From: JACCTU01 sp963700495
GTDB lineage: Bacteria > Actinomycetota > Thermoleophilia > Gaiellales > Gaiellaceae
Assembly: GCA_963700495.1 (NCBI GenBank)
Contig: CAVOXT010000001.1
Location: 1,240,001 to 1,304,000 of the forward strand
DNA: 64,000 nt
Direction of reading: 5' to 3'
The translations under genes and the position numbers were made by a program. Shown here piece after piece: positions 29,614 through 38,307 of this stretch; within the stretch, counting starts at the first letter, position 1; every line of letters begins with the position of its first letter. The notes under the pieces were generated by a model. It was given only the letters and a program-made list of their open reading frames with translations. It had not been told where the DNA came from and made no database searches.

Positions 29614-30414
29614 CTACTTGACCTTGATCGACGCCGTGCGCGTCACGCGCGCGCCGTCGAGCGTGACCGCCGTCGTGACCTTGAGCGTCTTCCCCTTCGC
29701 AGCCTTCGGCACGACGCCGGAGCACGTCGCACCGGCGGCGCTGAACGTCGGCGACACCTTGACCGCCTTCGCTCCGACTTTCGCCGTGCAGACGATGTTG
29801 TCGACGACGCTCGTCAGCTCTGCGAGATCGCTTCGCCGAACCTGCGCGGACGTCGAGAACCTCTTCCCCGCTCCGACCGACTTCGCGGCCTTGAAGCTTG
29901 CGACCTGGAGTTGCAGCGCCTCGTTCGACAGCTCGTACTCCGCGAGCGCGGCGTCGCTGGACGCTGCAGGGAAGGTCAGCACGACAAAGCGCAGCGTCGG
30001 GCCGGTGAGCGCGAGGTCGCTTCGGTCGACCGCGAGTCTGAACCCGTTGTACGAGTAGCCGTAGACCGTCTGCGACGGAGCGGAGACGAACTGCGTGCCG
30101 TCCCACTTGCCGAGGCCGACGCCGTCACCGGTGAGCCGGAGCCCGTACTCGAATCCTTCGAGCCCTGTCGCGCTGTTCAGGTCCGAGTCGACGAATACGG
30201 CGATCGCCTCCTCACCGGTGAGATCCGTCTTGCCGGCGAGGTCGACGATGAACGTGACCGCCTTGGGGTTGCTGCCGATCCGGACGCGCGTGATGTCGGG
30301 ATTGCCGTCGCCGACCGGATCATCCACCGACACGACCTCGAGAACGCGGCCGGCGGCGGGTGCGGCACCGAGCAGCGAGAGAGCGCCGATGAGGGCGAGA
30401 CCCCTGGTTCTCAT
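29614..30414 (-). CDS. Secreted protein of unknown function
   Basis: 266 residues. A signal peptide (MRTRGLALIGALSLLGAAPA) is followed by a beta-rich domain with ITRVRIGSNPKAVTFIVDL and AVFVDSDLNSATG, typical of uncharacterised extracellular beta-sandwich proteins, and a C-terminal Ig-like tail. AAAGG precedes the ATG. Its stop is back to back with the corA stop. Confidence 0.75.
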   Translation of the reverse strand: MRTRGLALIGALSLLGAAPAAGRVLEVVSVDDPVGDGNPDITRVRIGSNPKAVTFIVDLAGKTDLTGEEAIAVFVDSDLNSATGLEGFEYGLRLTGDGVGLGKWDGTQFVSAPSQTVYGYSYNGFRLAVDRSDLALTGPTLRFVVLTFPAASSDAALAEYELSNEALQLQVASFKAAKSVGAGKRFSTSAQVRRSDLAELTSVVDNIVCTAKVGAKAVKVSPTFSAAGATCSGVVPKAAKGKTLKVTTAVTLDGARVTRTASIKVK

Positions 30415-30494
30415 ACAGGCCTTTCGTTGACGGCTGCGCCTGCTTCATACGTGCCGCGCCGCGCGCTGTCAACCGCTGGTTGGATACAGGCGTC

Positions 30495-30974
30495 ATGGAG
30501 CAGCTCTGGGCGCCGTGGAGGCTCGAGTACATCACCAGCGCGGACGAGCAGGCGGGCTGCATCTTCTGTCTCGCGCACGAGGGAGACGACGAGGACCGGC
30601 TCGTGGTGCACCGAGGCGAGCGCGCCTTCGTGCTGCTGAACCGCTTCCCCTACGCCTCAGGGCACCTGATGGTCGCCTCGTACCGGCACGTCGGGGAGTT
30701 CGGCGACCTCGACGACCACGAGGCGCTCGAGATTCATCGCCTTGCGGAAGGCGGGATCGCCGCGCTCTCGCAGGTGTACGGGCCGCAGGGCTACAACCTC
30801 GGCTGGAACCTCGGCCGGGTTGCGGGCGCCGGGGTGGTCGACCACGTCCACCTCCACGTGGTGCCGCGCTGGGCCGGCGACACGAACTTCATGCCGGTGC
30901 TCGCGGACGTCAAGGTGATGCCCGAGCACCTTGCGGAGACGCGCCGCAAACTCGCCCAACAATGGCCACGCTGA
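30495..30974 (+). CDS. HIT-family hydrolase/phosphorylase
   Basis: A 159-residue histidine-triad protein. The triad is HVHLHVVPRW with His 117, 119 and 121; CIFC at residues 22-25 suggests zinc. The N-terminus MEQLWAPWRLEYI is the pattern of actinobacterial Ap4A phosphorylase-like HIT proteins. The earlier in-frame start adds only five residues and is rejected. Confidence 0.9.
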   Translation: MEQLWAPWRLEYITSADEQAGCIFCLAHEGDDEDRLVVHRGERAFVLLNRFPYASGHLMVASYRHVGEFGDLDDHEALEIHRLAEGGIAALSQVYGPQGYNLGWNLGRVAGAGVVDHVHLHVVPRWAGDTNFMPVLADVKVMPEHLAETRRKLAQQWPR

Positions 30975-31025
30975 TCCCTCGTTCGGAGGGGTGACGAGAC
31001 GGCCAAAGAAGCCGATCATTAGAGC

Positions 31026-31169
31026 ATGTTGAGGCGGGAAGACGGACAGACGATGGCGGAGTACGGCGTGATCCTCGCAGTGATCACGTCGGCAGCGCTG
31101 GTGGCGGTCGGGCTCCTCTCGACCAGTGTCGCCGGCGCGGTCGACCGAGCCGCCGGGCTGATCCCCTAG
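31026..31169 (+). CDS. Flp-type (type IVb) pilin
   Basis: A 47-residue protein: a short basic leader MLRREDG, then QTMAEYGVILAVI with Glu at +5, the class III prepilin signature cleaved before Gln, followed by one hydrophobic helix and a short tail. No tad/flp assembly genes are in the window, so it is an orphan here. Confidence 0.82.
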   Translation: MLRREDGQTMAEYGVILAVITSAALVAVGLLSTSVAGAVDRAAGLIP

Positions 31170-31336
31170 CAAGCGGCGAAGAACCGTCGCAGGTCGGTAC
31201 GACACTCCACGTGGAGGGCCTCCGGCTGGCGTGACCCGTGCGGCTTTCCCACAGCCGGATTCCGCGGCCGCTCCGATGGCGGCGTCGCGGCCCCGGCACA
31301 GAGTCGGTGGAGGCGTCAATCCATGGAGGCATCGCC

Positions 31337-31489
31337 GTGACACTGCTCTGGTTCGTGATCTGGCTCATCGCAAACACCATCGGCGACAACGAGGTGCTGA
31401 TCGTCGATCCCGTGAACTGGTGGGCGGGAACGCTGATCCTCGCCGTCGCCCTCGACCTCGCCAGGCAGCACGCGCCCAGGGGCAAGTAG
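31337..31489 (+). CDS. Small two-helix membrane protein
   Basis: 50 residues from GTG 31337 (GGAGG 8 nt upstream): hydrophobic segment TLLWFVIWLIANTIG, a short acidic turn, then WWAGTLILAVALDLA and a basic end. No family is recognised. An ATG or GTG further upstream is possible. Confidence 0.5.
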   Translation: MTLLWFVIWLIANTIGDNEVLIVDPVNWWAGTLILAVALDLARQHAPRGK

Positions 31490-31572
31490 CCCGGGGGCAA
31501 CAGTCGCACGTCAAGACTCAGTGATTGCCCAGCGAGACTTAACGGCAGCGCCGATTCGAGCGGCGTACGATC

Positions 31573-31992
31573 GTGCGAGACGAGCCCGTGCTGCAGCGTC
31601 TGGCGCTTATCGGTTCCGCCCTCCTGTCGGCGGCGTTCCTGCTCCTCGGCGCCCTGGCCGAGACGGCGAGCCCGAGTGCCGCGAAGCCGAAGGTGACGCT
31701 CGCACTGGCGCGCACGGGCTACGACTACCGGTGGGAGTACCGCGTGCGCGTCCGGATTCGACCCGCCGGCCCGGCGAAGGCGCGCTCGAGCCGTCAGGTG
31801 GTGGCGACAGGCTCGATGTCGGCCCCGGGGCACGTGATGAGCGCGGGCCCGGTCCGGCTTTCCGCGCGCGGCGTCGGGCTCTACGAGGCGAAGGTCGCGT
31901 TCTACATGCCGGGCGAGTGGAAGATCGCGATCTCGATCAGCGGAGGAGCGGTCGCTCCCGCCACGGCGAGCTTCGACGTCGTTCTGAAATAG
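31573..31992 (+). CDS. Secreted/lipid-anchored small beta-domain protein
   Basis: 139 residues: hydrophobic N-terminus (ALIGSALLSAAFLLLGALA), then a beta-rich domain with YRVRVRIRPAGPAKA and FYMPGEWKIAISI, resembling the YtkA/FixH-like fold seen in periplasmic copper or redox helpers. No metal ligands are obvious. Function unknown. Confidence 0.65.
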   Translation: MRDEPVLQRLALIGSALLSAAFLLLGALAETASPSAAKPKVTLALARTGYDYRWEYRVRVRIRPAGPAKARSSRQVVATGSMSAPGHVMSAGPVRLSARGVGLYEAKVAFYMPGEWKIAISISGGAVAPATASFDVVLK

Positions 31993-31996
31993 CCAG

Positions 31997-32069
31997 AGCG
32001 GGCGATGGGGCTCGAACCCACGACCCTCAGCTTGGGAAGCTGATGCTCTACCAACTGAGCTACGCCCGC
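31997..32069 (-). tRNA. tRNA-Gly(CCC)
   Basis: On the minus strand: acceptor GCGGGCG/CGCCCGC, D-stem GCTC/GAGC, anticodon stem TCAGC/GCTGA with loop TTCCCAA (anticodon CCC), T-stem GTGGG/CCCAT (one wobble/mismatch) with TTCGAGC. Discriminator T. A TACAAT -10 (32081-32086) is just upstream. Confidence 0.95.
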
Positions 32070-32080
32070 GTGGTGAGCCG

Positions 32081-32096
32081 ATTGTACCCGGGTACA
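32081..32096. promoter_or_regulatory. tRNA-Gly promoter with a 14-bp palindrome
   Basis: TACAAT on the minus strand (32081-32086) overlaps the perfect palindrome TGTACCCGGGTACA at 32083-32096. The palindrome could be an operator or chance; no second copy was seen. Confidence 0.45.
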
Positions 32097-32099
32097 TAC

Positions 32100-32128
32100 G
32101 AGGGGCCGCCGCCGTAGCACGGCCCCTC
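32100..32128. terminator. Strong hairpin between tRNA-Gly and aldolase
   Basis: GAGGGGCCG (32100-32108) pairs with CGGCCCCTC (32120-32128) around an 11-nt loop. Its position upstream of both genes makes it an insulator or a 3' end for read-through rather than a gene-specific terminator. Confidence 0.4.
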
Positions 32129-32206
32129 GTGGTCGAGATCGTAAACGGTCGGCGTGCTGAGGGGAAGCGCAATACTTCACGCTCGACGACGACTTCTGGA
32201 GGGGAC

Positions 32207-33232
32207 ATGGCTGCACCGGAACTGGAGTTGACCGCCCGAGCCCTCGTCGCGCCGGGGAAGGGGATCCTGGCCGCGGACGAGAGCAGCGGCACGATCAAGA
32301 AGCGCTTCGACTCGATCGGCACCGAGTCGACCGAGGAGACTCGCCGCGCCTACCGCGACCTGCTCTTCACGACCGAGGGCGCCGAGGAGTACATCTCGGG
32401 CGTGATCCTGTACGACGAGACGATCCGGCAGCAGGCCGTGGACGGGACACCGTTCCCGGAGCTCCTTGCGTCCAAAGGGATCATCCCCGGGATCAAGGTC
32501 GACCTGGGCGCCAAGCCGCTCGCGCTGGCTCCGGATGAGACGATCACCGAGGGTCTCGACGGCCTTCGCGAACGGCTGAACGAGTACCGCGGCCTCGGCG
32601 CCCGCTTCGCGAAGTGGCGCGCGACCTACTCGATCGGCCCCGCCATCCCGAGCGAGTACTGCGTCTGGGCGAACGCGCACGCGCTCGCGCGCTACGCGGC
32701 GCTCTGTCAGGAGGCGGGGCTCGTCCCCATCGTGGAGCCGGAGGTGCTTCAGGACGGAACGCACACGATCGACGCGTCGGCGCGGGCGACCGGCCGCGTC
32801 CTCCAGGCGGTCTACACGGAGCTCCATGACCAGCGCGTCGACTACCGCGGCACGCTGCTGAAGCCGAACATGGTGCTCTCGGGCTATGGCGCTTCGGACC
32901 GGGCGTCCGTCGAGGAGGTCGCGGAGCGCACGCTCGACGTCTTCTACCGCCACGTCCCTGCGGCCGTGCCCGGGATCGTCTTCCTTTCCGGCGGGCAGTC
33001 GGACGAGGACGCGACGGCCCACTTGAACGCGATGAACGCCATGGGGCCGCATCCGTGGGAGCTGTCGTTCTCGTACGGCCGCGCACTCCAGGCGCCCGCG
33101 CTCAAGGCCTGGGGCGGCAAGCCGGAGAACGTCCAGGCCGGCCAGCGGGCGTACTACCACCGCGCGAAGATGAACGGCGCCGCACGGACGGGCGCCTACG
33201 CGCCGGAGATGGAGGCGGCGGCAGTCTCCTAG
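32207..33232 (+). CDS. fba: Class I fructose-bisphosphate aldolase
   Basis: 341 residues; cleaves fructose 1,6-bisphosphate or forms it in gluconeogenesis. It begins with ALVAPGKGILAADESSGTI, the class I signature, and has the Schiff-base lysine in TLLKPNMVLSG and the phosphate-binding FLSGGQSDEDA. ATG 32207 has TGGAGGGGAC upstream. The stop codon overlaps that of glpX, which runs toward it. Confidence 0.95.
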   Translation: MAAPELELTARALVAPGKGILAADESSGTIKKRFDSIGTESTEETRRAYRDLLFTTEGAEEYISGVILYDETIRQQAVDGTPFPELLASKGIIPGIKVDLGAKPLALAPDETITEGLDGLRERLNEYRGLGARFAKWRATYSIGPAIPSEYCVWANAHALARYAALCQEAGLVPIVEPEVLQDGTHTIDASARATGRVLQAVYTELHDQRVDYRGTLLKPNMVLSGYGASDRASVEEVAERTLDVFYRHVPAAVPGIVFLSGGQSDEDATAHLNAMNAMGPHPWELSFSYGRALQAPALKAWGGKPENVQAGQRAYYHRAKMNGAARTGAYAPEMEAAAVS

Positions 33233-34258
33233 ACGTACTCGAGGCCGGACAGGCGGGTGAGCTTCTCGAGCGCGTGCTCGGCCTCGATGCGGCGGACGGT
33301 GCCCGAACGGGAACGCATGACCATCGACTCCGTGATCACGCGGTCGCGTCCGTAGCGGACGCCGCGGAGCAACGCGCCGGAAGTGACGCCGGTGGCCGCG
33401 ACGAAGACGTTCTCGCCGGCGACGAGGTCGTCCGTGGTGAGCACCCTGTCGACGTCGAAGCCCGGCCTCGACGAGCCGCCCACGCTCTTCGTCGTCGCGC
33501 GGCCACAGCCGGCCCTGGAGCGCGCCGCCCAGGCACTTGATCGCGGCGGCCGCGATCACGCCTTCCGGCGTTCCGCCGATGCCCATCAGCAGGTCGACTT
33601 CGGCGATGCTGCCGTGCGCAGCGGCGATCGCCGGCGCGACGTCGCCGTCACGGATCAGCACGACGCGCGCACCCGCAGCGCGGAGGTCGATGATCAGCTG
33701 CTCGTGCCGGTCGCGCTCGAGGACGATCACCGTCACGTCGCGCGGGTGCTTGCCCTTCGCCTCGGCGACGCGGTGGACGTTTTCCGCCGGCGTCGCATCG
33801 AGGTCGATCGCGTCCGCGGATTCCTTCCCCGTCGCGATCTTCTCCATGTAGACGGCCGCGCCGGGGAAGAACATCGTGCCGCGCTCCGCGACCGCGATCA
33901 CGGCGATCGCGTTCTGTTGCCCGTATGCGGTCAGGCGCGTTCCCTCCAGCGGATCGACGGCGACGTCGACGGACGGCCCGAACCCACTGCCGACGGACTC
34001 GCCGTTGAAGAGCATCGGCGCCTCGTCCTTCTCCCCTTCGCCGATCACGACGACGCCGTCCATCTGAACGGTGTCGAGCATCAGCCGCATCCCGTCGACG
34101 GCGGCCTGGTCGGCGGCGTTCTTGTCGCCGCGGCCGACCCAGCGGCCCGCCCCCATCGCCGCGGCCTCGGTCACGCGCACGAGCTCGAGGGCGAGGTTCC
34201 GGTCGGGCGGCGAGCCGGCGCCGCCTGCCCGCTCGCTCGTCTCGAACGCCTGCGCCAC
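33229..34258 (-). CDS. glpX: Fructose-1,6-bisphosphatase class II, one frameshift
   Basis: About 343 codons. Metal and substrate motifs VIGEGEKDEAPML, VDPLEGT and MGIGGTPEGV are present. The frame runs to RLVEAG and continues after one extra G (GGG run near 33490) as FDVDRVLTTDDLVAGENV, ending LSGLEYV. With the aldolase next door it covers two consecutive gluconeogenic steps. Confidence 0.92.
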
Positions 34259-34267
34259 AGCGCGATC

Positions 34268-35155
34268 CTAACCGGGCGTGACCGGGGCGGCCTCGGGCGC
34301 CGCCGCGTCCGAGGGCTCGAGGAAGACGACGGTCGCGCCCGCGGCGATCACGAGCGCACCGCCTGTGAGGATCTGCCAGGTCAGCGCCTCGTCCAGGAAC
34401 GCCCAGGCCATCAGGGCCGCCGAGACCGGCTCGATGTACGCCAGGACTCCGATCGCCTGCGCCGTCACATGGCGGAGGAACGAGATGTAGAGATAGCCGG
34501 AGAGCGCGGTGAAGACGACGCCGAGCGCCAGCACGGCCGGAAGCTCGGACGCCGTCGGGACGATCCGCTCGGCGCTCAGCAGCAGCGGCGAGATCGCGAG
34601 CGCGGCGACCGCGTAGTTCCAGAACGAGAGCGCGAGCACCGGCACCTCGGCGGCGATCCGCTTCGTCATCAGGACGAGCGCCGCATAGGTCGCGGCCGTG
34701 AGGAGTCCCGTCGCGAGGGCGAGCGGCCGGACCGCGCCTCCGTCCTCCCCTCCGAGCGCGACGAGGGCGACTCCCGCCGCGGCGGGTACGAGTGCCACCA
34801 TTGCGACCCGGCTTCGCGGCTCGGGGAGGACGAGCGGCGCGAGCAGCGCGATCGCGAGCGGGGCGAGGTAGGCCATCAGCACCGCGACGGCCACCGACGA
34901 GAGCTTGATCGTCGCAAAGTAGAGGAACCAGTGCGCGGCGAGCGTCACGCCGATCAGTGCGACCCGCGCGCGGTGACGGTCGAGCCGCAGGAGCGGCAGC
35001 CGGCGCAATGCAAGCGCGACGACCCCGAGTGTCAGCGCCGCGAACGCAAGCCGGTAGAAGACAAGCACCTGCGCGTCGAGGTCGACCTTGCGGACGATGA
35101 CCGCGATCAGCCCCCACGACGCGGCGAGCGTCGCGACGGCGAGGTTCCAGCGCAA
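34268..35155 (-). CDS. EamA/DMT-family transporter
   Basis: 295 residues, ten hydrophobic helices in two EamA repeats: NLAVATLAASWGLIAVIVRK begins the first, and ATGLLTAATYAALVLMTKR the second, ending with IGVLAYIEPVSAALMAW. It is probably a metabolite exporter; the substrate is unknown. Confidence 0.88.
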   Translation of the reverse strand: MRWNLAVATLAASWGLIAVIVRKVDLDAQVLVFYRLAFAALTLGVVALALRRLPLLRLDRHRARVALIGVTLAAHWFLYFATIKLSSVAVAVLMAYLAPLAIALLAPLVLPEPRSRVAMVALVPAAAGVALVALGGEDGGAVRPLALATGLLTAATYAALVLMTKRIAAEVPVLALSFWNYAVAALAISPLLLSAERIVPTASELPAVLALGVVFTALSGYLYISFLRHVTAQAIGVLAYIEPVSAALMAWAFLDEALTWQILTGGALVIAAGATVVFLEPSDAAAPEAAPVTPG

Positions 35156-35245
35156 CGGCTACAGCCCCCGGCGGTGCCGGCGGCCACGCGCCTCGTCCGC
35201 GACCGCAGGAGGCCCTCTTGAGCCATCGCCCGAGCGTACCTGCCC

Positions 35246-35344
35246 GGTGCCAGGCACCTGCCAGGTCCGAAACGGACCGAACGCTTCGTGTGCAGGCGTT
35301 TCGTTGCGAAGTGGACAGGTCCGGTGCCTGGCACCGGACCTGTC
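35246..35344. repeat. Cluster of GTGCC-A/T-GGCAC palindromes
   Basis: Three inverted repeats in 100 nt: GGTGCC-A-GGCACC (35246-35258), GGTCCG-AAA-CGGACC (35264-35278), and a perfect 15-bp-arm palindrome GACAGGTCCGGTGCC-T-GGCACCGGACCTGTC (35314-35344). The last starts 3 nt after the argS stop and can act as its terminator. The compound, mirrored layout resembles REP-type intergenic elements. Confidence 0.7.
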
Positions 35345-35346
35345 CG

Positions 35347-36867
35347 TTACATCCGGTCGGGAGCCTCGACGCCGATCAGGTCGAGGCTCCGCGCGATGAC
35401 GTCCTTCGTCGCGACCGCGAGGCCGAGGCGGAACGCCTCCGACTCGCCGCTCCCGAGCACGCGGTGGTGGTGGTAGAAGCGGTGGAAGTCGTCGGCGACG
35501 CGGATCGCGTACGTCGGCACCGCGTGCGGCGCGCGCCGCTCCGTCGCCTCGGCGACGACCGACGGGAACTCGGCGAGGCGCTTGACGAGGTCGCGCTCCT
35601 CCCGCGCGGGCTCCCCCGGCGGGTCGGCGCCGGGCCGCGCGCCCCCCGCGTTCCGAAGGATCCCGGCGATCCGAGCGTGCGCGTACTGGACGTAGTACAC
35701 CGGGTTCTTCTCCGACTTCTCCCGCGCGAGGTCGACGTCGATCTCGATCGTCTGGTCGTGGCCCCGCGAGACGAGGTACCAGCGCGCGGCGTCTACACCG
35801 ATCTCGTCGAGCAGCTCGTCCAGGAAGACCACGTCGCCGCGCCGCTTCGACATCTTGGTCTGTGCGCCGCCGCGCGTGAGATGAACGAGCTGGTAGAGCA
35901 GCACCTCGACTCGGGCCGGGTCGTAGCCCAGCATGCGCGCGATCGCCGCGTACCAGTTGCGCGTCCCGTGGTGGTCGGCGCCGAGCACGTAGAGCGCGTG
36001 GTCGAAGCCGCGGTCGAGCTTGTCGACGAGGTAGACGACGTCCGCAGCGCGGTACGTCGGCGCGCCCCCTTCGGAGCGGAGCAGCACGCGGTCGTCGTCG
36101 TCGCCGTACGCGGACGAGCGTGCCCAGATCGCTCCGTCCTTCTCGTATGTGTCGAGCCGCGGGATCAACTCCGGCAGCCGCTCCTGCAGGACGCTCTGCA
36201 GGACCCAGGAGTCGAAGTGGACCCGGAAGCGCTCGAGGGAGGCTTCGATCTGCTCGAGCATGGGAGCGACCGGGTCGGCGTCGAGCTGCGCGAGCTGCCG
36301 CACGTAGTCACCGTGGTATCCGTCCTCGGGCGGATCCTCTCCGCGCCGGATCGCATCGACCGAGGCCCGAAAGCGGTCCATCTGCGCGCCGGAGTCGTTG
36401 TAGTAGTACTCACGCTCCACCGTGTGGCCCGCGAACGCAAGCAGGCGCGCGAGCGAGTCTCCGTAGGCCGCGTTTCGTGCGTGCGCGACGTGGATCGGCC
36501 CGGTGGGGTTCGCCGAGACCATCTCGACCTGGAAGCGTTCCCTCGGTGCGGCCCAGCCTGACCCGTAGTCGCGGCCCGCGGCGAGCATCTCCGCGAGCGC
36601 GTCGCGGTACCACTCCACTCCGACCCAGATGTTGACGAACCCCGGACCGGCGACCTCCGCCCTCTCGACCCGAGGGCTGCCGGCGACCGCCACCGCCAGC
36701 TCCTCCGCAAGCTCCCTCGGCGAGCGCTTCTGCTGCGGCGCGAGGCGAAGCGCGACGTTGGTCGCATAGTCGCCGTGGGATGCGTCGGCGGGCCGTTCGA
36801 GCTCGACCGGCGTCCCGGCGGCCTCCTCGAGCTCGGCCGCCAGCCTCGTGACCGCGTTTGCCGACAT
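35347..36867 (-). CDS. argS: Arginyl-tRNA synthetase
   Basis: 506 residues. It has the class I motif HVAHARNAA (HIGH), the N-terminal Add-1 domain with ASHGDYATNVAL, KMSKRRG (KMSKS) and the DALR anticodon domain. ATG 36867 lies 7 nt below TACGAT, so the mRNA is probably leaderless. The much longer upstream frame has no homology and overlaps the divergent DUF3467 gene. Confidence 0.95.
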   Translation of the reverse strand: MSANAVTRLAAELEEAAGTPVELERPADASHGDYATNVALRLAPQQKRSPRELAEELAVAVAGSPRVERAEVAGPGFVNIWVGVEWYRDALAEMLAAGRDYGSGWAAPRERFQVEMVSANPTGPIHVAHARNAAYGDSLARLLAFAGHTVEREYYYNDSGAQMDRFRASVDAIRRGEDPPEDGYHGDYVRQLAQLDADPVAPMLEQIEASLERFRVHFDSWVLQSVLQERLPELIPRLDTYEKDGAIWARSSAYGDDDDRVLLRSEGGAPTYRAADVVYLVDKLDRGFDHALYVLGADHHGTRNWYAAIARMLGYDPARVEVLLYQLVHLTRGGAQTKMSKRRGDVVFLDELLDEIGVDAARWYLVSRGHDQTIEIDVDLAREKSEKNPVYYVQYAHARIAGILRNAGGARPGADPPGEPAREERDLVKRLAEFPSVVAEATERRAPHAVPTYAIRVADDFHRFYHHHRVLGSGESEAFRLGLAVATKDVIARSLDLIGVEAPDRM

Positions 36868-36873
36868 GGGCTG

Positions 36874-36880
36874 TATCGTA
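36874..36880. promoter_or_regulatory. Symmetric -10 shared by argS and DUF3467 gene
   Basis: The 7-bp sequence TATCGTA reads TATCGT on the plus strand (5-6 nt before the GTG at 36886) and TACGAT on the minus strand (7 nt before the argS ATG). One -10 region could thus fire in both directions. Confidence 0.6.
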
Positions 36881-36885
36881 GGGGC

Positions 36886-37182
36886 GTGGACGACGAGGCC
36901 CCGGACCGTCACCTCAACATCCACCTGGACCCTGAGCATCTCGCGGGCGTCTACTCGAACTTTGCCAACGTCAGCTTCTCGAGTTACGAGTTCACGGTCA
37001 CGTTCGCGCGGATCGACCACGAGGTCGAGGAGGGCGACGTGCCCGGCGTCGTGGTGGCGCGGATCAGCATGGCCCCGCAGTTCATGCGTGAGCTGATGGA
37101 CGCGATGAGCGACTCGTGGTCGCGCTACACGACGACCCAGGGAATCAAGAGCCTCCCCGAGACAGACCCCCGCGGCGAGTAG
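36886..37182 (+). CDS. DUF3467 protein
   Basis: 98 residues; YSNFANVSFSSYEFTVTFARID and APQFMRELMDAM match the DUF3467 family of short conserved proteins of unknown function. The GTG start is immediately below the shared -10. The 3' end overlaps the convergent M48 gene by 38 nt. Confidence 0.85.
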   Translation: MDDEAPDRHLNIHLDPEHLAGVYSNFANVSFSSYEFTVTFARIDHEVEEGDVPGVVVARISMAPQFMRELMDAMSDSWSRYTTTQGIKSLPETDPRGE

Positions 37183-38303
37183 CCCAGGCGTCGGCCATCC
37201 CCGCGCGCTCCGCGAGCGTCGGGTGCGTGCCGAAGACGAGCGTCCACCATCGCGGCGGATCCGGGTCGCGAACGCCGAGCTCCGCCACCTTGGCGAAGAA
37301 CCTCTGCTCGGCAACGGGATCACGTGTGGTCTCGAGCGCTATCCAGTCGGCTTCGGCCTCGTACCGGCGGGAGACGGCGTTCTCGACCGGAGTCGCGAGC
37401 AGGAGCAGGACGAACGCGACCAGCAGCACGCGCGGCACGTCGTCCGGTTCGCGAAGCGGGCGCGCGTGCCAGCAGCGCGAGCCCGGGCGCGAGCAGAAGC
37501 ACGAACCAGCCGAGACCCCTCCAGAGGTGCTCGCGTTGCACGTGGGCGAGCTCGTGGGCGACGAGGAACCCGCGCTCGGCCGCAGGCAGTGCGAGCGTCG
37601 TCTCCCAGAGGATCACGCGCTTCGTCGGCCCGATCCCGAGCGCCTCGGCGTTCAGCAGGCGCGTTCGACCATGTGTCCGGCGGATCTCGACCTCAGGTCG
37701 TTCGAGCCCCTCGCGCGCGGCCAGCTCTTCGACCTGGCGGATGACATCGGCGCGTCTCGCCGGCGCGACCCGCGGGCTGAGCAGCGGCTGGGCGAGGATG
37801 ACGGCCCCGCCGGCGAGGGCGAACACCGGCAGCGCGGCGATCCACCAGCGACGACCGAAGCGTCTCGCGAGCCATAGACAGAACGCGGCCGCAAACGCGA
37901 GCAAGCCCGCTCGCAGCACCAGCGGTTCGACCTGGTCTACGAACCACGCCCCGTAGCCGAGCTGTGCGATGTCGTAGCGGCGCTGCCACCAGAGCACGGC
38001 GAGCCCGAACGGCAGCCGGGCAAGGACAAGCACCACGGCAACGAGTGCGCCGTACGCCGCTGCGCGAACGAGCGGCCGCCCGCGCGGCGAGGGCCGCCAC
38101 CGGACGAGCACGACCAGCGCTGCGAGCTGCGCCGCCAGCGAGCCGAGCGCGAGCAGCCGTAGAACGGAGTCGTGACGCTCGGCACGCTCGAGATCGAGCG
38201 CAGCGAAGGGTGCCAGCGCGGGCTCGACGCCGAGCGAAGCCGGAACCTCGGTCCGCCAGAGCAGGAACGCGGCGACGAGCCATGTCGCCGTTAGGGTTGC
38301 CAC
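37145..38303 (-). CDS. M48-family membrane metalloprotease, one frameshift
   Basis: About 386 codons. Four or more N-terminal helices are followed by a peptidase_M48 domain with VAHELAHVQREHL (HExxH). After LALLARAP the frame shifts near 37460 (one extra base) into LREPDDVPRVLLVAF, which contributes a helix and the third zinc ligand in RRYEAEADWIAL. Start is uncertain: GTG 38303 avoids overlap with the divergent phosphoesterase; an ATG 30 nt upstream is possible. A role in membrane protein quality control (HtpX/Ste24-like) is inferred. Confidence 0.85.
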
Positions 38304-38307
38304 CCCG

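Noticed and set aside
31521..32117. A 198-codon plus-strand frame containing ARTHDPQLGKLMLYQLSYA
   Set aside because: That stretch is the antisense translation of tRNA-Gly; the rest overlaps the secreted protein at 31573 in another frame.
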